In this document: positions 17,683 to 26,592 of the stretch, in pieces
Layout of the letters: every line of letters begins with the position of its first letter
How positions within the stretch are numbered: position 1 is the first letter of the stretch
Assembly: GCF_047730085.1 (NCBI RefSeq)
Contig: NZ_CP159830.1
Coordinates: forward strand, 1,364,001 to 1,428,000
From: Njordibacter sp937773555
Lineage (GTDB): Bacteria; Pseudomonadota; Gammaproteobacteria; Pseudomonadales; Balneatricaceae
Direction of reading: 5' to 3'
Length of the DNA stretch: 64,000 nt
Notes under the pieces: generated by a model
Told to the model about the DNA's origin: nothing
Databases searched by the model: none
The model's input: the letters and a program-made list of their open reading frames with translations, nothing else
Made by a program: the position numbers and the translations under genes

Positions 17683-18192
17683 ATGTTTGAAACAGAATTA
17701 CCTCGTTTTTTAGATCCGCGCAAGCTATGCGATGGTCAGCAAACCATTACTGGTGCCGTTGAATTATCAACGTTAACTGGTTTTTGTAGCTACCTACAAT
17801 CGGACCAAGGGCAAGTGAGTGTGCAGCTGCACTTTTCACGTGATAATGCTCACCGCCCAATCATTAAGGGCAGTGCCGAAATAAAAAACGTACAAATTAG
17901 CTGTCAGCGTTGTCTAGATGCCGTTAGCATTGATATAATGGGCGACATGAGTGTGGCTATAGTGCTTAACGAAGAGCAGGCTGAGAAACTTCCGACTGAA
18001 TATGACCCTTGGTTATTGGAAGATAAGAAGCTTGATATGCGTGAGCTTATTGACCACGAAATGATTTTGAATATACCCATTGTGGCTTATCATTCAGATT
18101 GCGAAGTTGCAATTGAATATGGTCACAAAGAAACCGTGCAGGAAAAGCCAAATCCTTTTATGGGATTGCAGGCTTTACTGCAAAAAGATTAG
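17683..18192 (+). CDS. yceD: YceD-family (DUF177) 23S rRNA accumulation protein
   Basis: This 169-residue member of the DUF177 family occurs next to rpmF in most bacteria and is implicated in large-subunit rRNA accumulation. The N-terminus ETELPRFLDPRKL lines up with the E. coli start KVKLPLTLDPVRT, which supports the ATG at 17683. The paired cysteines ISCQRCLDAV match the conserved CQRC motif, and the C-terminus PNPFMGLQALL is the family-typical PNPFxxLxxL ending. It is the first gene of the yceD-rpmF-plsX-fab series, 24 bases before rpmF. Confidence 0.92.
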   Translation: MFETELPRFLDPRKLCDGQQTITGAVELSTLTGFCSYLQSDQGQVSVQLHFSRDNAHRPIIKGSAEIKNVQISCQRCLDAVSIDIMGDMSVAIVLNEEQAEKLPTEYDPWLLEDKKLDMRELIDHEMILNIPIVAYHSDCEVAIEYGHKETVQEKPNPFMGLQALLQKD

Positions 18193-18216
18193 TTTACCAA
18201 TTAGGAGTTTTTAGTC

Positions 18217-18396
18217 ATGGCTGTACAAAAGAGCAAAGTAACCCGTTCTAGGCGCGGGCAGCGTCGTTCACACGATGCATTAGAAACAGCTACTCTGTCT
18301 GTAGATGCCACCACGGGTGAGACGCATCGTCGTCATCATATAACTGCTGATGGTTTTTACAAAGGCCGTCAGGTAGTTAATCAAGACGCCGAGTAA
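18217..18396 (+). CDS. rpmF: 50S ribosomal protein L32
   Basis: This 59-codon gene encodes MAVQKSKVTRSRRGQRRS at its start and the internal HRRHHITADGFYKGRQV, both diagnostic of gammaproteobacterial L32. The E. coli protein is 57 residues long. It has a clear AGGAG ribosome-binding site 10 bases before the ATG. The gene lies between yceD and plsX, as in E. coli, linking ribosome and fatty-acid/phospholipid synthesis. The plsX start follows its stop by a single base. Confidence 0.97.
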   Translation: MAVQKSKVTRSRRGQRRSHDALETATLSVDATTGETHRRHHITADGFYKGRQVVNQDAE

Positions 18397-18397
18397 T

Positions 18398-19399
18398 TTG
18401 TCGTCGTATTACACCCTAGCAGTCGATGCTATGGGTGGGGACTCAGGTCCCAGCACCAGCCTCGAGGCGGCGTTAGCTAGCCTCGAGCGCCACCCTCGCT
18501 TGAGCCTTTTCTGGGTCGGACCTCAGGACATACTTGCACCATTAATAGCTGCAGTCACTGACAAACAAGCGCCGCTCTTGCAGCGACTATACTTCATTGA
18601 TGCTCCCCAAGTTGTGGAAAAAACAGACGACTTGATGGTAATTTTACGTCAAAAACAAAACTCTTCTATGTACATTTCTTTATCCCTAGTAGCTCAAGGT
18701 AAAGCTAATGGTTGCGTTAGTTGTGGAAGTTCTGCAGCCCTTATGGCCCTCAGCCGTCATTTAATAAGAATGTTGCCGGGTTATGAAAGACCCGCATTTG
18801 CTAGTCATATCCCGACCCGCAAGGGCATGTGTTTAGTGCTTGATATGGGTGCTAACCTTACTTCCACTGGCCAGCAATTGTATCAATTTGGTCAGTTAGG
18901 TCAGGCATTAGAAGCTAGTTTGCAACAAAACCCTAAAGTCAGTTTAAAACTACTCAACATTGCTACTGAGTCAGGCACTGGACAGGCCCAAGTGCAAGCA
19001 GCTCATAACCTGCTCGAATCAGATGCTAAACTTAACTACCTAGGCTACATAGAACCACAAGAAGTCTTTGATGGTTTGGCGAGTGTTGTTGTTTGTGATG
19101 GCTATGCTGGCAATATTTTGATTAAATCAGGCGAAGGGGTTAGCAATATGCTGGCTCACAGCTTTAGAAAAAATTTAACGAGCAGTGATCTGACGCCTAC
19201 TCAAATTGGCAAAATCATGCAAGCTTGGCAGCTGCAGTTTGACCCTGATCGTTTAAATGGTGCGTTTTTACTAGGTTTACAAGGTCTAGTTGTTAAGTCC
19301 CACAGTTATGCTAATGCCACTGCGTTGCAATATGCTATCGAGGCCACCCAAGATTATGTTGAAATGCAGGTTACAGAGCGCCTTCTGGAAGACTGTTAG
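18398..19399 (+). CDS. plsX: Phosphate acyltransferase PlsX
   Basis: PlsX converts acyl-ACP to acyl-phosphate for phospholipid synthesis. The 333-residue sequence begins at a TTG (18398), giving MSSYYTLAVDAMGGDSGP; the LAVDAMGGD segment aligns with the E. coli N-terminus, and no ATG or GTG would keep it. The TTG lies one base after the rpmF stop with no strong ribosome-binding site, so translation may depend on coupling. Family motifs include SCGSSAALMA and VCDGYAGNILIKSGEG. In E. coli fabH would follow, but here fabD follows directly. Confidence 0.94.
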   Translation: MSSYYTLAVDAMGGDSGPSTSLEAALASLERHPRLSLFWVGPQDILAPLIAAVTDKQAPLLQRLYFIDAPQVVEKTDDLMVILRQKQNSSMYISLSLVAQGKANGCVSCGSSAALMALSRHLIRMLPGYERPAFASHIPTRKGMCLVLDMGANLTSTGQQLYQFGQLGQALEASLQQNPKVSLKLLNIATESGTGQAQVQAAHNLLESDAKLNYLGYIEPQEVFDGLASVVVCDGYAGNILIKSGEGVSNMLAHSFRKNLTSSDLTPTQIGKIMQAWQLQFDPDRLNGAFLLGLQGLVVKSHSYANATALQYAIEATQDYVEMQVTERLLEDC

Positions 19400-19440
19400 G
19401 CTTACACTTAAATAATATTGAATTTAGAAAAGGTACCGTA

Positions 19441-20373
19441 ATGAGCGCTAATATTGCATTTGTTTTCCCAGGGCAAGGGTCCCAAAGTGTGGGCATGTTA
19501 GCTGAGTTAGGCGCTAATCATCACGTTGTTGTTGAGACTTTTTCCCAAGCTAGCGAGGCGTTAGGTTATGACCTATGGCAGTTGGTACAACATGATCAAA
19601 GTGGTCAGCTTAACCAAACCTATATTACTCAGCCTGCGTTACTTTCCGCTAGCGTTGCCTTGTGGCGTTTGTGGTTGGAGAAGGGTGGCAGAACACCCAC
19701 TATGCTAGCTGGTCATAGTTTAGGAGAGTATTCTGCGTTAGTTTGTGCCGGAGCGTTAGGTTTCTCTGATGCTATTCGGTTGGTTGAAGCTCGTGGCCAA
19801 TTTATGCAGGCAGCAGTTCCTTCAGGAGAGGGTGCGATGGCTGCCATTATTGGCTTGGATAATGATGCTATTGCTTTAGCCTGTGAAGTTAGCGCGCAAG
19901 GGCAGACTGTGGCGCCTGTAAATTATAATTCGCCAGGCCAAGTAGTAATTGCGGGTTCTAAATTAGCAGTAGAGCGTGCCATGGTTGCTTGTAAAGCGGG
20001 AGGAGCTAAGCGCGCTTTAGCGTTGCCGGTAAGCGTCCCCTCGCACTGTGCGCTAATGTTGCCTGCAGCCGAAAAGTTGCGCACCATACTTGCAGGGGTA
20101 AAGATGAGCCTGCCCATGATACCTGTGGTACATAACGTAGATGCCAAATTAGCTTCCTCCAGTGAGGCAATTATTAGCAATCTTGTCGCTCAGTTACATC
20201 AACCAGTGCTGTGGACCCAGTGTGTCGAGTCTATTGCAGCGAGCGGTGTCGACCTTGTGGTAGAATGCGGCCCAGGGAAAGTTTTAAATGGTTTAACAAA
20301 ACGTATTAACAAGACGTTACAATCTGCGTCCATTAATGATGCTGCGTCACTTGCAGCCACACTAAAACTCTAA
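19441..20373 (+). CDS. fabD: Malonyl-CoA:ACP transacylase
   Basis: FabD loads malonyl groups onto acyl carrier protein. The 310-residue protein opens with FVFPGQGSQSVGML. The nucleophilic serine is S93 in GHSLGEYSALVCAGAL, and the later PVSVPSHCALM segment carries the catalytic histidine. An AAAAGG ribosome-binding site lies just before the ATG. Only 41 bases separate it from plsX, so no room exists for fabH. Confidence 0.96.
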   Translation: MSANIAFVFPGQGSQSVGMLAELGANHHVVVETFSQASEALGYDLWQLVQHDQSGQLNQTYITQPALLSASVALWRLWLEKGGRTPTMLAGHSLGEYSALVCAGALGFSDAIRLVEARGQFMQAAVPSGEGAMAAIIGLDNDAIALACEVSAQGQTVAPVNYNSPGQVVIAGSKLAVERAMVACKAGGAKRALALPVSVPSHCALMLPAAEKLRTILAGVKMSLPMIPVVHNVDAKLASSSEAIISNLVAQLHQPVLWTQCVESIAASGVDLVVECGPGKVLNGLTKRINKTLQSASINDAASLAATLKL

Positions 20374-20386
20374 GACGGATTAAATT

Positions 20387-21133
20387 ATGTTGGCAATTGA
20401 TGGCAAGATAGCATTGGTTACAGGCGCAACACGTGGCATTGGTAAAGCTATTGCGCTACAACTGGCCTCCCAAGGTGCAGTCGTGATAGGTACAGCGACG
20501 TCTGAAGCAGGAGCTCATGCTATTTCTACAGCACTCAATGCAGTAGGTAATACAGGTATGGGCATGGTGCTTAACGTATCGGATTCAGAATCAGTAACCA
20601 GTGCGCTAAAAGCTATTGTTGAAGCTTACGGTGCACCCACTATATTGGTCAATAATGCAGGCATTACTCGCGATAATTTATTAATGCGCATGAAAAATGA
20701 CGAATGGGATGATGTGGTTAATACTAATATGAGTTCGATTTTCCGGATGTCCAAAGGGTGTTTGCGTGGTATGACCAAAGCGCGCTGGGGCAGGGTGATT
20801 AACATTAGTTCGGTCGTAGGGTCCATGGGTAACATGGGGCAGGCAAATTATGCCGCTGCTAAAGCCGGTGTTGAAGGGTTTAGCCGAGCTATGGCACGCG
20901 AAGTTGCATCACGTAATGTAACGGTAAACTCCATTGCCCCGGGTTTTATCGCTACGGATATGACAGATGCGTTAGGAGATGAGCAAAAAGACGCCTTACG
21001 TACGCAGATTCCATTACAGCGTCTAGGTACACCAGAAGACATTGCCCAGCTGGTTGGTTTTTTGGCCAGTGATGCAGGTGCGTATATTACTGGGGAAACT
21101 ATTCACGTCAATGGTGGTATGTATATGAGCTAA
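20387..21133 (+). CDS. fabG: 3-oxoacyl-ACP reductase
   Basis: This is an NADPH-dependent SDR that reduces 3-oxoacyl-ACP in the elongation cycle. The 248 residues show TGATRGIGKAIA (cofactor loop), NNAGITRDNLLMRMK (a FabG-specific stretch) and the catalytic Ser/Tyr/Lys in NISSVVGSMGN and NYAAAKAGVEGFS. The C-terminus ITGETIHVNGGMYM is typical. It begins 13 bases after fabD. It is clearly more FabG-like than the SDR at 11755. Confidence 0.97.
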   Translation: MLAIDGKIALVTGATRGIGKAIALQLASQGAVVIGTATSEAGAHAISTALNAVGNTGMGMVLNVSDSESVTSALKAIVEAYGAPTILVNNAGITRDNLLMRMKNDEWDDVVNTNMSSIFRMSKGCLRGMTKARWGRVINISSVVGSMGNMGQANYAAAKAGVEGFSRAMAREVASRNVTVNSIAPGFIATDMTDALGDEQKDALRTQIPLQRLGTPEDIAQLVGFLASDAGAYITGETIHVNGGMYMS

Positions 21134-21299
21134 ACCACCCGGTTTTGCTTTTAGCGTTATTTAGTCATCTTGTGTCGCACATATTATTGTTTTAAGGTTG
21201 CTTTTTTGGCTGATTTGTAGATAATAGCACCACTCTATACTGAGTAGAAAATAGAAAGATGTAGCGGAATTCTCCGGCCACTGTTTTCTAGGACATTCG

Positions 21300-21331
21300 T
21301 TGACATTTGTTAAATGTTGATGGCGTATAAG
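21300..21331 (+). promoter_or_regulatory. Possible acpP promoter
   Basis: A consensus TTGACA at 21300-21305 is followed by TATAAG at 21326-21331. The 20-base spacer is longer than ideal; a shifted -10 (CGTATA) would give 18. The 216-base gap between fabG and acpP and the high ACP demand make an internal promoter likely. The exact element is uncertain. Confidence 0.4.
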
Positions 21332-21349
21332 AACCCATTAGGAAAAACT

Positions 21350-21580
21350 ATGAGTATTGTAGATCGCGTTAAAAAAATTGTTGCTGAACAACTAGGTGTT
21401 AAAGCAGATGAAGTCACTAACACAGCTTCTTTCGTTGACGACCTTGGCGCTGATTCTTTGGACACTGTAGAGCTAGTAATGGCTTTGGAAGAAGAATTCG
21501 AAACAGAGATTCCAGATGAAGAAGCTGAGAAGATCACCACTGTTCAAGCTGCAATCGACTACGTTAATGCTAACCAATAA
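21350..21580 (+). CDS. acpP: Acyl carrier protein
   Basis: This is the 76-residue acidic carrier of fatty acid synthesis. The phosphopantetheine attachment serine is S36 in DLGADSLDTVELVMALEEEF, the canonical DSL motif. The start is the ATG at 21350 (MSIVDRVKKIV). An upstream in-frame ATG at 21314 would add 12 residues absent from all ACPs and lacks a suitable ribosome-binding site, whereas AGGA lies properly before 21350. A strong terminator follows the gene, so acpP can be a separate short transcript. Confidence 0.98.
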   Translation: MSIVDRVKKIVAEQLGVKADEVTNTASFVDDLGADSLDTVELVMALEEEFETEIPDEEAEKITTVQAAIDYVNANQ

Positions 21581-21613
21581 GCTAGCTTAGTTTTTGCACT
21601 TCGAATTGAAGTC

Positions 21614-21645
21614 AGAAAAGCCGCGCCACTTGGTGCGGCTTTTCT
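21614..21645 (+). terminator. Rho-independent terminator after acpP
   Basis: Arms AGAAAAGCCGC and GCGGCTTTTCT pair perfectly over 11 bases. The stem extends through CCA/TGG inside, past one mismatch. The descending arm supplies the T-run. It lies 34 bases after the acpP stop. Confidence 0.88.
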
Positions 21646-21746
21646 GCATCTATAGCTTTTAAAACAGATGTTTGATCGCTCAAAAATGCCATAATAGAAG
21701 CATTAGTTGCGAAATTAACCTAGGCTATCATTGAAAGGAGATTCAA

Positions 21747-22985
21747 ATGAGTCGTAAACGCGTTGTAGTGACTGGCATGGGTATGTTGACTCCTGTTGGA
21801 AACACCATGGACGAAACGTGGAGCAATATAATCGCTTCAAAAAGTGGTGTAGCAAATATTACTCATTTTGATACTGAAGGTTTTGGTACGCACTTCTCTG
21901 CGGGTGTAAAAGACTTTGACCTTAGCGACTACTTGCCACCAAAAGAAGGCAAGAAAATGGACTTGTTTATCCAATATGGCATGGCTGCAGGCATTCAGGC
22001 TATTAAGGATGCAAACTTAGAAGTGACAGAAGAAAATGCAGACAGAATTGGTGTTGCGATTGGTTCTGGAATTGGTGGTTTACCTTTAATTGAAAAGTGT
22101 CATGATGCGCTTAATAAAAGTGGTCCTCGCCGCATTTCGCCGTTCTTTGTGCCCGGCAGCATCATCAATATGATCTCTGGCAATTTGTCGATTATGTATG
22201 GCCTACGTGGCCCCAATATAGCTATTACTACGGCGTGTACTACGGGCACTCACAATATAGGTGCTTCAGCACGTATGATTGCTTATGGAGACGCCGATGT
22301 GATGGTGTGTGGTGGAGCCGAAATGGCTACTACGCCATTAGGTTTAGGCGGTTTTGGTGCAGCTCGTGCACTGTCAACACGCAACGATAACCCTTTAGCC
22401 GCAAGTCGTCCTTGGGATGCAGACCGTGATGGTTTTGTTTTGGGTGATGGCGCTGGGGTGATGGTGCTGGAAGAATATGAACTGGCTAAAGCTCGTGGGG
22501 CTAGAATTTATGCTGAACTTACTGGCTTTGGCATGAGTGGTGATGCATACCACATGACCTCCCCACCAGAAGATGGCCGCGGTGCCGCAGCATCAATGCG
22601 TAATGCTATGAAAGATGCTGGTTTGAATGGTGACGACATTCAATACATCAATGCCCACGGTACGTCTACGCCAGCTGGAGATATTGCTGAGTCTAATGCG
22701 GCTAAATTAGTTTTAGGTTCTGCTTCAGAAAATGTGCGCATGAGCTCAACTAAATCAATGATTGGCCATTTGCTAGGCGCCGCTGGCGCTGTGGAAGCTA
22801 TTTTCTCGGTTTTGGCGATCCGAGATCAAGTTGCACCGCCCACCATCAATTTGGACAACCCTTCACCAGGGTGTGACCTTAACTACGTTGCACACCAGCC
22901 ACAAGAAGCGCAGATAGTCTCAGTAATGTCTAACTCATTTGGTTTTGGTGGCACTAACGGCACTTTGATTTTCTCTAAAATTTAA
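21747..22985 (+). CDS. fabF: 3-oxoacyl-ACP synthase II
   Basis: This condensing enzyme elongates acyl-ACP with malonyl-ACP. It has 412 residues. The acyl-binding cysteine is C164 in AITTACTTGTHNIG, and the two catalytic histidines are in NAHGTSTPAGD and IGHLLGAAGAV. The ending SNSFGFGGTNGTLIF is the usual family C-terminal signature. An AAAGGAG ribosome-binding site precedes the ATG. It lies beyond the acpP terminator and so should have its own promoter in 21646-21746; I see no convincing match there. Confidence 0.97.
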   Translation: MSRKRVVVTGMGMLTPVGNTMDETWSNIIASKSGVANITHFDTEGFGTHFSAGVKDFDLSDYLPPKEGKKMDLFIQYGMAAGIQAIKDANLEVTEENADRIGVAIGSGIGGLPLIEKCHDALNKSGPRRISPFFVPGSIINMISGNLSIMYGLRGPNIAITTACTTGTHNIGASARMIAYGDADVMVCGGAEMATTPLGLGGFGAARALSTRNDNPLAASRPWDADRDGFVLGDGAGVMVLEEYELAKARGARIYAELTGFGMSGDAYHMTSPPEDGRGAAASMRNAMKDAGLNGDDIQYINAHGTSTPAGDIAESNAAKLVLGSASENVRMSSTKSMIGHLLGAAGAVEAIFSVLAIRDQVAPPTINLDNPSPGCDLNYVAHQPQEAQIVSVMSNSFGFGGTNGTLIFSKI

Positions 22986-23006
22986 CCGACAAATGAGGCT
23001 GGCGCT

Positions 23007-23909
23007 ATGGATATAACAACCTTAGTTAATGGCCAGTCATCACCTGCGTTAGATGTTCGTGACCGTGGTTTAGCCTATGGTGACGGAGTGTTTGAAACCA
23101 TTGCTTTAAAACAAGGTCAGGTACAGTTGTGGCCATCCCATCGCCAACGTCTGGCCACTGGGTTATTAGCCTTAAGTATTGTTGCTGATGAAACTGCTGC
23201 CCTAACCTTAGTTAATGCTATTATTAATGACATTAAAGCGGCTTACTCGTTATTTGGTCGTTCTGACGGAGTGATTAAAATCATTGTTACCAGGGGCTCT
23301 GGTGGGCGGGGCTATGCAGTGCCAATGTTGCCCCAGCCCACACGCATAGTTTATATGATGCCCGAGCCATCGGGTCGAAGTGAGTTATCTAGCGAAGGCG
23401 TTCGCGTTCGACTATGCCAACATCGCTGGTCTAGCAATGTTGCTTTAGCAGGCATTAAGCACCTCAATCGTTTAGATCAAGTAATCGCTCGCAGTGAGTG
23501 GAATGATGTAAATATCCACGAAGGGATCATGCTCGACCAAGACGGCCTGGTAATTTCTGGTGTAATGAGCAATCTATTCATAGAGGCAGATGGTATGCTC
23601 ATTACACCAAAGCTAGACCAATGTGGTATTAATGGCACTATGGCTGAATTAGTGGGCGCTATTGCTAAGCAATCTGGCATCAAGCTAGTCCAACGTGATG
23701 TGACCTTTGACGCTCTCCTTAATGCCGATGCAGTCTTTATCACCAATAGCCTCAATGGTATTTGGCCTGTCATAGAATTTACCCCTGATACGGCACAGAC
23801 TGAGCCTAATGCAGTGGCTACATTTTGGCCTATATCTCCACTTATCAATAAACTTCAAAAAATTATTTCACAACATTTGTCAACCCAAATGACTGTAGCT
23901 GACTTATGA
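23007..23909 (+). CDS. pabC: Aminodeoxychorismate lyase
   Basis: This PLP fold-type IV enzyme makes 4-aminobenzoate for folate. The 300-residue protein has the N-terminal RDRGLAYGDGVFETIAL signature and the Schiff-base lysine K151 in ALAGIKHLNRLDQV; the E. coli enzyme is about 270 residues. SGVMSNLFI is the cofactor-phosphate region. Position between fabF and mltG matches the E. coli order fabF-pabC-mltG-tmk-holB. Its end overlaps mltG by 4 bases. Confidence 0.93.
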   Translation: MDITTLVNGQSSPALDVRDRGLAYGDGVFETIALKQGQVQLWPSHRQRLATGLLALSIVADETAALTLVNAIINDIKAAYSLFGRSDGVIKIIVTRGSGGRGYAVPMLPQPTRIVYMMPEPSGRSELSSEGVRVRLCQHRWSSNVALAGIKHLNRLDQVIARSEWNDVNIHEGIMLDQDGLVISGVMSNLFIEADGMLITPKLDQCGINGTMAELVGAIAKQSGIKLVQRDVTFDALLNADAVFITNSLNGIWPVIEFTPDTAQTEPNAVATFWPISPLINKLQKIISQHLSTQMTVADL

Positions 23910-24910
23910 TAAAGCGGGTATGGTTCTGGGTTCTTATGATGCTCATTGTAGTGATGTCATTGTTTACATATGGCATGATACGACAGATACAGGTGTGGTT
24001 GTATGAACCTATGCCGTTAGCAGAACCCACACTAGTCACGGTTACTGCTGGTTCTGGGCTAGGAAAAATAAGCACTAATTTGTACAAAGCAGGTGTTATT
24101 GCCCATGCTGATAGTTTTAAGTATTATGCCAAATGGCGTCAGTTAGATCGTTTTATAAAGGCGGGTGAATATCAGTTCAATGGCTCTATAAATAGTGTAG
24201 AAGTGCTTGCGCAACTAGTCTCTGGTAAAGTTTTGGAGTACCAGTTTACGGTTCCAGAAGGGCTTCGCTATAGAGATTTTGTGACACGTTTAAGCCAACA
24301 TCCAGCAATGATAGGCAAACCGGTTCCTGATGCCCAAGATTGGCTAAGTAAAATGCACAGCCGCTGGCTGCATCCAGAGGGCTTGCTGTTTCCTTCAACT
24401 TATCGGTTTGCTAGTCACAATTTGCCCATAGACATTATTGAACAGGCCTACTTAAAGCAATTACAGGTTTTACAATCGGAATGGGCCCAAAGAGCAGAAA
24501 ATTTACCCTACAAGACGCCTTATGAAGTGCTTATAATGGCGTCTATTATTGAGAAAGAAACAGGTTTGGCTAGTGAAAGGCCAATTATTGCGGGAGTGTT
24601 TGTAAGGCGCTTACAAAAAGGTATGAAGCTACAAACTGACCCCACTGTAATCTATGGCATGGGAGCCAAGTTTAACGGTAACATTCGTCGTTCTGATCTA
24701 ACTGAAGATACTCCTTACAATACCTATGTTCACCGTGGTTTGCCTCCTACACCCATAGCCTTGCCAGGCCGGGCTGCTATATATGCAGCGCTGCATCCAG
24801 CGGATGGTCTGAGCTTATTTTTTGTCGCAAGGGGTGATGGTAGTCACGAATTTGCCAATACGTACCCAGAGCATCTGCTTAATGTGCGTAAATACCAGTT
24901 AAAACACTAA
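23906..24910 (+). CDS. mltG: Endolytic murein transglycosylase MltG
   Basis: MltG cuts nascent peptidoglycan strands and is thought to end glycan polymerisation. The 334-residue protein has an N-terminal membrane anchor (about residues 6-24), a LysM-like YceG region, and the catalytic glutamate E216 in LIMASIIEKETGLASERP. RLQKGMKLQTDPTVIYG and SDLTEDTPYNTY are further family motifs. It overlaps pabC by 4 bases (ATGA) and precedes tmk by 10 bases. Confidence 0.95.
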   Translation: MIKRVWFWVLMMLIVVMSLFTYGMIRQIQVWLYEPMPLAEPTLVTVTAGSGLGKISTNLYKAGVIAHADSFKYYAKWRQLDRFIKAGEYQFNGSINSVEVLAQLVSGKVLEYQFTVPEGLRYRDFVTRLSQHPAMIGKPVPDAQDWLSKMHSRWLHPEGLLFPSTYRFASHNLPIDIIEQAYLKQLQVLQSEWAQRAENLPYKTPYEVLIMASIIEKETGLASERPIIAGVFVRRLQKGMKLQTDPTVIYGMGAKFNGNIRRSDLTEDTPYNTYVHRGLPPTPIALPGRAAIYAALHPADGLSLFFVARGDGSHEFANTYPEHLLNVRKYQLKH

Positions 24911-24920
24911 GAGACTTTTC

Positions 24921-25553
24921 ATGGCTGCATCATTTATTTCAATCGAAGGTGGAGAGGGCGTTGGCAAGTCTACAAGTATCGAGTACATCAGACAAAAACT
25001 CGAAACCTGTAGTATTGAATGCCTAGTCACGCGTGAGCCAGGTGGCACACCTATGGCAGAGGATATTCGCCAACTGTTGTTGCAACACCGGGATGAAGTT
25101 GTCGACCCATATACTGAGCTTTTGCTAATGTTTGCCTCGCGTCGACAACATGTACAAAATGTAATTAGGCCAGCTCTGGCAGCAGGGAAATGGGTGATTT
25201 GTGATCGCTTCACAGATGCGTCATTCGCCTACCAAGGATTTGGCCGAGGCTTAGACAAGGGGTTTATTTCTAGTCTTAAACACTACGTGCATGGTGATTT
25301 AAATCCAAACATGACAGTTCTGTTCGATTTAGATATCACTATAGGCATGGCACGAGCAGGTAAACGTGCTAATTTTGATCGTATTGAAACTGAAACAATG
25401 AGCTTTTTTGAGCGTGTTAGACAAGGTTATTTAACTCAAGCCGAAGAAGAGCCAGAACGATATCGTATTGTTGACGCCTCCCAACCCATTGCTGACGTTG
25501 AACATCAGTTAGACCATTTTCTTGCGCCATTGTTAGTTGCTTCTGGAGACTAG
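24921..25553 (+). CDS. tmk: Thymidylate kinase
   Basis: This kinase phosphorylates dTMP to dTDP. The 210 residues show the P-loop GGEGVGKST (10-18), TREPGGTPMAEDIRQLL (the DR/E-rich nucleotide-binding segment), and DRFTDASFAYQGFGRGL, which binds thymidine. A LID region with arginines follows (MARAGKRANFDRIE). It sits immediately upstream of holB, a conserved arrangement. Confidence 0.97.
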   Translation: MAASFISIEGGEGVGKSTSIEYIRQKLETCSIECLVTREPGGTPMAEDIRQLLLQHRDEVVDPYTELLLMFASRRQHVQNVIRPALAAGKWVICDRFTDASFAYQGFGRGLDKGFISSLKHYVHGDLNPNMTVLFDLDITIGMARAGKRANFDRIETETMSFFERVRQGYLTQAEEEPERYRIVDASQPIADVEHQLDHFLAPLLVASGD

Positions 25554-25557
25554 CGAT

Positions 25558-26592
25558 ATGACTAAAGAACCCAATATATTATTACACACCTACCCGTGGC
25601 ACCAAGATCAATGGCATCAGGTGAGCCAGATGATGAGGCAGAAACGTTTGCCCCACGCACTGATTATCGGTGGAGTTCCGGGGCTTGGAAAATTAACTTT
25701 TGCTAAACGCCTCGCGGCTGCCTTGCTATGTCAGCAAGGAGAAAGAAGCGATGCTTGTGGCCAGTGTAAATCCTGCCAGTTATTAGCAGCCCACAGTCAC
25801 CCTGATTTTAAATTAATGCAGCCAGAAGAGTTGGGTAAAGCAATTCTTGTGGATCAAGTCCGAAATATCCAACACGCCATGGCAACTACTGCGCAGCAAG
25901 GTGGTGCTCGCGTGGTTATTATTAATGGAGCTGCAGACCTCAACCTTAATGCTGCTAACGCTTTATTAAAACAGTTAGAAGAACCCGGTGATAACAGCTT
26001 TTTTTTGCTGCTACATCAATGGCCAAAAATGCTTTTACCGACTGTTCGCAGCCGTTGTCAGTTGTTAGATATCATTATTCCTAGGCCAGAGCAGGCGTTA
26101 AGCTGGCTAGAGGAGCAGTTGCCTGAGGATGAGAAAAACCCTAGGGCTGCAGCTGAAAAGCTAATAGCGCTGGCAAATGGAGGCCCACTAAAAGCACTGC
26201 AACTGCATGCCTCTAAAGCCCATGAGTTACGTCATCAAATGTTAGTTCAACTGACCGCTATTCTCAGAGGTAACGCAAGCACCTTAGAAGTAGCCCAAAG
26301 CTGGCACAAGCAACCACTAGAGCAAATGCTTAACTGGTGGATAGAGTGGATTAATGATCTGATTAAACTAAAAATGACGGGTAATACGGCACATTTAGCC
26401 AACCCAGATATTATTAAACTACTCCAAGCCGTAGCTCAGCGCAGCAGTATTAAGGCGATGTATCGTTTATTACATCGACTAACTGAGCAGCTTAGCTTTA
26501 TTAATCAACGGCGTAATTTAAATAACCAGTTGGTGTGTGAAGAACTGTTGCACCAATGGTACTTGCTAGTAAGGTCTGACACTTCACTATGA
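25558..26592 (+). CDS. holB: DNA polymerase III delta' subunit
   Basis: This clamp-loader subunit of the replicative polymerase has 344 residues from the ATG at 25558. An in-frame ATG at 25537 lies inside tmk, and a GGAG sequence sits suitably before 25558. The modified P-loop is GVPGLGKLT (39-47). Zinc-binding cysteines are C58, C67, C70 and C73, and the sensor region is NAANALLKQLEEPGDNSFF with SRCQ. Its stop overlaps the tatD ATG by 4 bases, so the pilZ gene usual at this point in many relatives is absent. Confidence 0.94.
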   Translation: MTKEPNILLHTYPWHQDQWHQVSQMMRQKRLPHALIIGGVPGLGKLTFAKRLAAALLCQQGERSDACGQCKSCQLLAAHSHPDFKLMQPEELGKAILVDQVRNIQHAMATTAQQGGARVVIINGAADLNLNAANALLKQLEEPGDNSFFLLLHQWPKMLLPTVRSRCQLLDIIIPRPEQALSWLEEQLPEDEKNPRAAAEKLIALANGGPLKALQLHASKAHELRHQMLVQLTAILRGNASTLEVAQSWHKQPLEQMLNWWIEWINDLIKLKMTGNTAHLANPDIIKLLQAVAQRSSIKAMYRLLHRLTEQLSFINQRRNLNNQLVCEELLHQWYLLVRSDTSL

